Positions 56,489 through 64,000 of a stretch of DNA of 64,000 nucleotides are shown here, piece after piece. The notes below the pieces were generated by a model. That model saw nothing but the letters and a program-made list of their open reading frames with translations. It searched no databases and had not been told where the DNA came from. Made by a program: the position numbers and the translations under genes. The DNA comes from Sarcocystis neurona (lineage: Eukaryota > Apicomplexa > Conoidasida > Eucoccidiorida > Sarcocystidae). Location of the stretch: assembly GCA_000727475.1 (NCBI GenBank), contig KL647309.1, forward strand, positions 588,005 to 652,004, written 5' to 3'. The first letter of the stretch is position 1; each line of letters starts with the position of its first letter.

Positions 56489-59400
56489 ACCAGCAGCACT
56501 AGAACAGTAGACGAACGAGAGGGATGCCTGCTCTTGTGGCTGTAAATGCCGCGCTGCAGCTGCTGCAGCAGCGCCAGGGCAATCCGAGTGTTTCCTGCGG
56601 TGGCAGGCCCGGACGGCATGGACCTTGGGAGCCAGCTTATCGTCTGCGCTGACAGAAATGAGGGCGGCGGGTAATAAAGGCGGCCTGCTGCCTCTGCAAA
56701 GACAGTTATGCCGCTGAAGTGTCCGGTCGCTGCAGGGGCTGGCGCACGAAGACAGAATATGCTGTTGTTAGTCGGTTTCTGCTGTATTTCAGCAGATACA
56801 AACGTTGTGGTACTAGCAACGTCAAGGACAACAGAAGTTGGGGAGAACCATACCGCATATGGGTCTAGGGGGCTGGGGCACTAGCAGCAAGAGCAGGAGG
56901 AGGGGGACCGGTAGCTAGGACGCGCGCCCAGAAAACGCATTATCGCTCACGTGAAGTCGTCTTTAATTTTTACCTGGACGGTAGTAGATATGCAGTACAG
57001 CAAATGCTTTCCAGTATGTTTCAAATTACCTCCCAAGTAAGCAGAGACCTCCTCGATGACTATCGCGTACATTGATCACGACAAATGAAGTTAAAATGTG
57101 TAGACACGTTGAGAGCACACAGCAGACCAAACTCAAGTACTCACCTTTGTGCACGTGTCTGCGGCGGTAGCATCACACGCGAATGCACATTACCAAAGAC
57201 TTGCCTATAAGTGAGAAGGGAATATGACGAAACGTTGCCAGATAGCGACAAGCTTGAAAGTCGTGGAATTCGCTGTGTCCTCGGTCGTCAGCGGTCAAAC
57301 AAAAGCCACCCGGCAGAGAGCTGGAAATACACCGTTGGCGTAAAGGACGGTCAAGTACCTAATGAATGTTGTAGACGGTCAAACTGCAACTGTCACAGGG
57401 GAATAAGGAGGTTGCGATTGTAGACCAGAGGAAAGCTGTAGACGGTCAAACTGCAACTGTCACAGGGGAACAAGGACGCTGCGATTGTAGACTACAGGCG
57501 CAGCACAAACACGCGAGAGAAGCGTACAGCCTTGCAATACCATAAAATGCACGGGGATAGGCCTTCCAATTCTACGTCTTGTACTCCTGCTTCTGTTGGG
57601 AGCTGCTCGCTTCCCAGCGCGTCTTAAATCTACTGCGCCGCAGGAAGTCACTCTCCCGCGGCCCTATTGTCTTCCTTTTACACACTCTAGGCAGACGCTT
57701 CTGATGACAGTGTTGCCACCGTGCGACGACTTCGCACGTCGTTCCTCACAAGATCATTTTTGGCGTCCTCCCCTTTGCCTCTCGGCCCTCGTCTAATTCC
57801 TCTCTTCTTCTCCGTTAACGAGCACGGAATAAACGCGAGCCATATACCACTGCAAAAGTGGTGGAATCCTACAAGAAGGTGCAGGGGGAAATGGGTGGGA
57901 TAAGCCGAAGACGGCGTAGGTGATAAACGGACCAGCTGCGGGTTTCACTAAAAGGGTCCTTCAGCGTTCCCCCTGTGTTTTTGATTTGACTTGTTTGATG
58001 TGGAAGAAGAAGGCGAACCGCTGAGGAAGCCCCCACCACTGGCACTGACACGGGGAAACAGTCCAGCCCTTGTGTGTATAAGCATACTGTGGAAGCGCCG
58101 GAGATTCCGGCCGCGGCCGGCTAGTCGCGCATCTCCTATCAAGAAGAGAGATAATAACTCGCAGTGCGCCAAAACTACAAAAAACCCCTCTTCTCCCACG
58201 TTTGCGGGAAGTCATATATCAGAATGGTTTGACTGGGCTTCCGGAGGGGGCGCGGGTCGGATTCTTGTGGTCTCCACAATTGAAGAAAACGACTTACACG
58301 CACCACCACCAGACACGGCTGCACCACATCTACTACGAGGATATTGTGCACCCGGCGCAGCAAAGCAGCAGATCATCACGAAACATACAAAACGAACAAA
58401 ATACGGAGCACAGACGTGCGATGTCATCTGGTGCTAGCCCGGGCGGATATACATCTACATCTGCAAGCAGTTAGTACTGCACGCGCCTTTTTTCGCCGCC
58501 CGATACGCTGACGCTCGAAACCTCGTCGAGCCAACACACCACGCATGCGACCAAAAATGAAAACGGATTAGATCACGTTGTCGCTACATAGCGTTTGCAG
58601 AGCCTCCGCAATGGGTACGCACAGCCGACGAGTCCGTTCATCAACGTGAAAAATCGGGCCAGCTGCACTTAACGCTGCGACATTAGACTTTCTTCGGTGT
58701 GACTCTGGCAGCGCAGAAGTTTCAGGAGCGGCGAGATTGGCAGTATTTTCGGGGGAGTGGAACTTAACTGTGGATACAAAAAAACGGAAGGATATTAGCC
58801 TGTAATTAATTGAGTCATTCATACACCGGTAGGGGTGTGCTCTGCGTGAGTTCTGTTGGTGATCACTCGGTGAAGTTAAGGAGAGAACTGCACCTCCCGG
58901 GAAGTCGTTTCCAACACAGCACGTGACAATGGCTTTACTGCACACGACAACATGTTTGCACTGTAGTGATCCACATCCGCATGCTTCTCATTCCCGCAGT
59001 ACAGCAAAAAAGTTTTGTAGTCTTCTGCTGCCTGGTAGCTAACCGGCCTATCCATGCGTCGTGTGGAAGCGCACATCAGATGTATGGCCGTCCGTATATA
59101 CGCGAATGCGCGGACGGATACGCGTATATCTGCGTCTGAGTGTATATAGATTCTATATTTGCTAATACGACGACATACTACGCACGCTTACGTAGCTGTA
59201 GGACGGGTAGCACGCACATGTAGGACGCTGGGCAATATTACTGATCCCAAAGTATTTGCCGTACGCCCGATTCTGAACTACTTCACTGTACTGCCGTATC
59301 ACAGCGTTCCAAGACCGTTTTTCCTGACAAAGTAACACGCGTTCCACCGCGGCGTACCTTGCAACCGGTAGTGTGCCCGCCCGTGTTTGACTATGGGGCC

Positions 59401-62400
59401 TGCACAGTCGCTTGCTTGCTAATCTTGACGCACTTAGGCTTCTGCATTGGGGCCAATGGTCACTAATGCGTGCATACGCATCCTGCTGTAAGAGTTACTC
59501 TGAAGTCCCACAGTTAGCGTAGCCACTGCTCGCTGACGTCAAGGACGAACGAAACACTAACTTCGTTACATGCCACAGAGACATGCAACGACGCGTACCG
59601 TTGAAGACAAATAAGAAATGACACGAGCAAGTCGTTGAGACAGAAAAATGTCACAGAAAAGTGTGACACTGCATATTGCGAGTTTTTACTTCCCCAGCAG
59701 AACCTGTCTAATACTCGCCGCCACCTCGTACGTCTTCAGTACGAAAAGGACTGCACAGCTGCATCGTGGTAGTCCGCCAAGACACTTCGAAGTTACATCG
59801 CAAGACACAGTTTCAAATACAAAGCCTAAAGGCACAACTTTGAGGAGATTAGCCTCTGGACCGAAAGTGGTGCAAAGAAGGTCCAGGCGTATGTGCATAC
59901 ATGACCTGAAACGCAAACGCGACATCTGGCGGATACCGTTCAGCAGCCTGCGCACCGTAGATCGGCCAAGTGACCACTTTTTATGGTGTCTGTCCTCATC
60001 TGTTCTGCGCTTGCTTCATAGCGCCACGTGTGCCAGACTCTGCGTTGACACAAACAAAATTATGTCTACAGATACGTAAGGCCTGCATTCTATCTCTTGT
60101 AATGATGTAGGCTTTCAGGGTCCCGGGTTGCTGTCACAGATTAATTTCTTGAATACGCTACCCATTTTCCAGCTACCTTCTGAGCCACATCAGGAGCTCT
60201 GAAGGTTTTCCTCAATCAAAAATTGATTAGAGCTCATGCACCGCACGCATTTTACGTGACATCCCGTGAGTTCGTTTTCTTTCCTAGAGGACTTTGCGCA
60301 CATCCTTCTAAAAAGATCCAGGTACAAAACGAGCCCTATGTAAGAAGGTAGACGAGACTATTGGAAAAGTCACGCCAAAGAATACCCATATACACGAGAG
60401 GAACAATCTTTACATATGATTGAACTACGTCGCCTTGATGTTGCAGAGCGCCTGAAGTCCAGGTGTTGCTTTTTGAAGAAGAGTGACTTTGCGCGTAAGG
60501 CTGTAAGTATGAGGCGAGTACGCATGAATGCGCATAACTCATGTATTTGTGATCAACACGCCAGTGTATGTATACGTATATGGATACATACATATACATA
60601 CGTAATGTACTTACGTACGCCCATGTGCATCACTACGTAGGTTCTGACACTCCGCATACGTGTATCACGTCAGAAGCTGTTATACGCGTATCTGCACATT
60701 CGTGTAGCGACGTACGATGTGGTGATTATCTTTACATTATCTTTACATGAACATATATATACATATATGTGTGAAGAAGTAGCCATGTACAAAAGTGCAG
60801 GAATTCGCCAGCGAGTGATTCGACGTGCCCGATGCTGTCCTCTCCACCACTGACAACCCGACGAGGCTGCTACACTGTGTAACGCTTCAGCAGCGAGTCT
60901 GTACGCGCACGGGACCTACGAATGCATATATACACACCTTAAAGTACTTCTAGTCTTGTGCCCATCTCGCGTACGGCTCTCGAGAAGTGGAATTCGCGTG
61001 TGGTCAATTTTACTTGCTCGTAATCCCAACAAATAGTGCTTTGCTGACACGCTTGACTTCACAGGTGGTTAGGTTTTCCATCAAAATGTGTCGATTTCTG
61101 GCGGAGGAAAAGAGACCTCCCCTACATGCAGGTGTCTGTGTCCATTGTTTTTTAATATTAGGTTCGAAAGCGAAATCGCACTTTTCCGTGGCGACAGATA
61201 AGAGTCATATACTCTCTCATTACACACCCTTAGACAAAGCAGACTCGTGCACCTGAAGCTGATCTACGCGTGCGTGCGGCAAGAGAATCTTGTGCTGCGT
61301 TGCCTGCTTCGTTGAGGACACCGTACTTGTCGACGCGCGCACCAGGGTGGACATCAGACCTGCTTCCACAGCTCGAAACGAATGGTCTGTTACGTTCTAC
61401 AGTGGGAGACTCAACTTGCCTCAGTGCGCTTTTACAGTTGATTGAGAAGTCACCTGAGTTCACTTTCCAGTCATAGCAGCTGTGTCGGTAGTATCTGCAC
61501 CTGTTGCCTTGTTGAAGGTGGACGCAGCTCGTCTTCATTCTATTCGTAACAATGAAGTGTTTCCGCCAAGTGCGTGATCGATGAGCCTTTCATCAAAAAG
61601 CATCCGTTTGTGATACATATTGTGTATGGTGGAAAAGGTAATTTCCACTTTTCGCGAGACTTCCCTTGAGTGACAGGTACGATAATCTCTGGAAAAGGCG
61701 AGCAAAAACACCGCGTCTTCTGCGATACTATAGAGTATTGCGGTGAAAGCTTCTCGTATAAGGAGCGCTGTGTAAGGGCTGTTAGAAGATTCGCAAACGC
61801 AGTGTACAGCTGTACCCAACGGAATGCAGAGCACCAGTTGCACGCCTGTAGGACGATGGCGCTTCGTGACCAAAGAGGCATAAGCACTATTTGAACCAGG
61901 GAGAGGAACGAATTCCGCAAAAAACGAAGACGCGAACCGAGCAGCTGCAAGGTTGTGTACGGTTTTTGAAGGGATGAACGTGAGACGAGGAAGCGTTGCT
62001 GCAAGGCGAGGAGAAAACCTAAGAAACCATATTGACCGGGAGAATAGAAGGCATGTACCCTACATGGCTGGGTGCGGGAGACTCACGGTATGTAAATTTG
62101 AAGGCCGGGGCGCACGTCCGAGTCTGAATACTACGCTCATTCGTGCCTGGCAGCTAAAAAGCGTCACTACACGGCAAAACTTCTTCTGCTTAATTTTCTG
62201 GATGGTTCAAGGCAGTTCCAGCGTAATGTCGCACTCTGGTCTACGAAGGAGAACGCACGAGCGCATCTACAGTGATATCGTGCAGTTAACAAAACCGTGT
62301 TTTCACAGTGTACGCAAAAGTTCATGTACGGTATGCTTACGACAAAGTGGTACAGTAAAGTAACACGTATTCACAATCCAGTGAACGACTACGCTGCGTC

Positions 62401-64000
62401 GATATCGGACAAACAGCTTCAGGAGATCACTGAGAGGAGACATTTTTGGTCAGTTTGGTTTGTACCAGCAGTCTCCCATGTAGTAACCCCACTAAGAAGT
62501 GAAAAATGGACGTGGAAAGTGTTGGAATTGAAGCGCGTTACTAAAGCGCTGTGGATAACATACCACCTAACAGGCACTCCTTCATGTGTAGCCATGTACA
62601 CACGTATGTCAGCTGGGAGTGTTACGGAGCTGTTCTAGAACTGTGCTGGGACACAGATAGAATTTTCCGCACTGTTTGCTTTCCGCATCAGCCTGCTGCT
62701 TTGCCGCGTGCAAAGTGGCCGTTCACAGCGAATAACCAATATAATGTCTCTGCCCCGTATGTGTGTGTGTGCACCAGCGCGGGCCCGCTACTGAATCCTG
62801 TGATCTGAGGACGACTGACACGTGTGCCGCGCAGGGGCGTTCAACTGTAAGCATCATTTGGCAATGGTGGGGCAATTATGATAGTTCAAATTCATACGGA
62901 CCACTGCTCAGTACAACGAGGGCGCTCCTTGTATAGCTCACTGAACTGGAGGGCAACCGACTCCAGTTCCACGTAAAGGCTGCACGCATGCATGTTCCTG
63001 TAGAGAGATTTTCCCGCATCTTCTCCGCGTCTGAGCAGAGTTTCTCAATATTTTTTTTTGTCTCCACTTCTCCACTTATCGCTCATCTACGCGCCGCAGC
63101 CTCTCCACTTGTAGCCGATCCTGCTGAAAAAAAAGAGTTACACATCGCTTGGGTCTGCACGGGATCACTTGGACATGTGTGCCTTAATTCTAAATCAGAC
63201 TCAAGCGGTAGGTGGACGTGTAGCTGTGTACGTAAATAACATCGATGTGTATGTTTATTCTTCCTCTGGCTGCGTCTAGATAGGCGCCCACGTCGTGGCA
63301 GTACTAAATTGTTTGTTGTCTTCACGAACAGATATGCCAATGCTTACGTAAAGACGCAGCTAAACTGAAGTAGCTTGTGCACGCTTACGTTTACGCGTAT
63401 CTTCGAGACGATAGGACTGCAGGGTGGTACGCAACACATGTGAACGAGAATAGACAAGGCGGCAGCGGTACACATATGTGTGAGTTGCTCACTTGGCATT
63501 ATAATGATACCAAAGCAGCTACGCCACGAACTTACCCCTGTTACCTTCCCTTTCAACGAAAGGAAAGAGCTACTCCATCTCGACACACCTCCATCGCATT
63601 AACTATTTCGTTCAGATATAGAAACCACAAGACGAGCGAAGCACAAACAGCAACTACTGTGGACACATCAACATAGGAGAGCAAACCTTTCTACAATCGT
63701 TGTGTCGTAGAAGCAGGTCATCTTGCACACGATAACAACTCTCCACTTATGCAGCAAAAGTTTCCAATCTCTGTCTTGGGAGCACTTGATCCGTACATGG
63801 TCGCATCGTATTCGATTCCGTACAAAGACGCTGAGGCTTGCAGGCACTTTTCTACTGAGCTGCTCTCACGCAGAAGCCATTCGGGCCCACTGGGACGTGT
63901 GCTAGTGTGGCACCCAGTTCTCTCTAACAAAAGTGCGAATCGTTAACTTCTGAGAGCTTGAATACGTGTTGGCGTCCATGCGCTCTCCTTCGTGGATGTT
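56489..64000. other. Long stretch with no gene that can be supported
   Basis: Seven and a half kilobases with only short frames of random composition on both strands and no recognisable splice-linked coding segments. It contains TA/CA-rich microsatellite zones (about 60560-60610 and 60745-60770), an 11-bp tandem (TTATCTTTACA near 60725), and a 67-bp tandem repeat near 57370. The stretch lies upstream of the USP gene. Confidence 0.45.
57370..57503. repeat. Two-copy tandem repeat, period 67 bp
   Basis: TGTAGACGGTCAAACTGCAA occurs at 57370 and again at 57437. Both copies continue CTGTCACAGGGGAA.AAGGA and then TGCGATTGTAGAC. The copies are nearly identical, so the duplication is younger than the others in the window. 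Confidence 0.9.

Noticed and set aside
56109..56510. Ala-rich plus-strand frame
   Set aside because: Openness is due to GCT/GCC-rich composition; the opposite strand encodes the USP N-terminus.
1..64000. tRNA, rRNA, CRISPR and transposon signatures
   Set aside because: A reading for TPsiC-arm-like boxes, repeat-spacer patterns and reverse transcriptase or transposase motifs gave nothing convincing; a tRNAscan-SE, Rfam and repeat search would be decisive.

Overview
The window is nuclear DNA of a eukaryote, most likely a coccidian apicomplexan. Genes are widely spaced and split by GT-AG introns of roughly 0.1 to 2 kb. Coding exons have a mildly GC-rich bias with CAG/CTG-type runs giving Ala, Ser, Gln and Thr tracts, while the intergenic DNA carries TA/CA microsatellites and TGCATGC motifs. 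The CDK gene (PSTAIRE, then [12 protein letters not shown] and [11 protein letters not shown]) is typical of the apicomplexan CRK2/PK5 group. An Eimeria/Cyclospora-like or tissue-cyst coccidian would both fit; I cannot name the species. There are no bacterial operons, ribosome binding sites, CRISPR arrays, recognisable tRNA or rRNA genes, or intact mobile elements.

Layout. 1-230: possible 3' end of a plus-strand gene. 2586-8008 (minus): a two-exon gene for a secreted, single-pass membrane protein of about 1562 residues with many short Trp motifs and two LEA-like helical blocks. 9763-10092 (minus): a small one-membrane-segment protein. 12301-15351 (minus): a SET-domain protein. 15352-21023: long intergenic stretch shared by two divergent genes. 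21024-24019 (plus): six-exon CRK2-type cyclin-dependent kinase with a 91-bp tandem duplication over its fifth exon/intron border. 25785-30223 (minus): two large unrecognised reading frames, possibly one gene. 33060-37725 (minus): seven-exon gene of unknown function, 937 residues in my model. 39565-44170 (plus): seven-exon kinesin-3 with FHA domain, 1011 residues. 46903-56245 (minus): eight-exon UDP-sugar pyrophosphorylase, 636 residues, spread over 9.3 kb. 56489-64000: no gene that I can support.

The recognised genes are ordinary housekeeping functions (cell-cycle kinase, microtubule motor, nucleotide-sugar synthesis, lysine methylation) and need not work together. All multi-exon models were built by hand from open frames, GT-AG sites and phase matching; the exon sums are divisible by three for every model. 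The most unusual items are the Trp-motif/LEA-like membrane protein, the duplicated splice donor in the CRK2 gene, the unrecognised 937-residue protein, and a set of diverged 67-110 bp tandem duplications scattered across the window.
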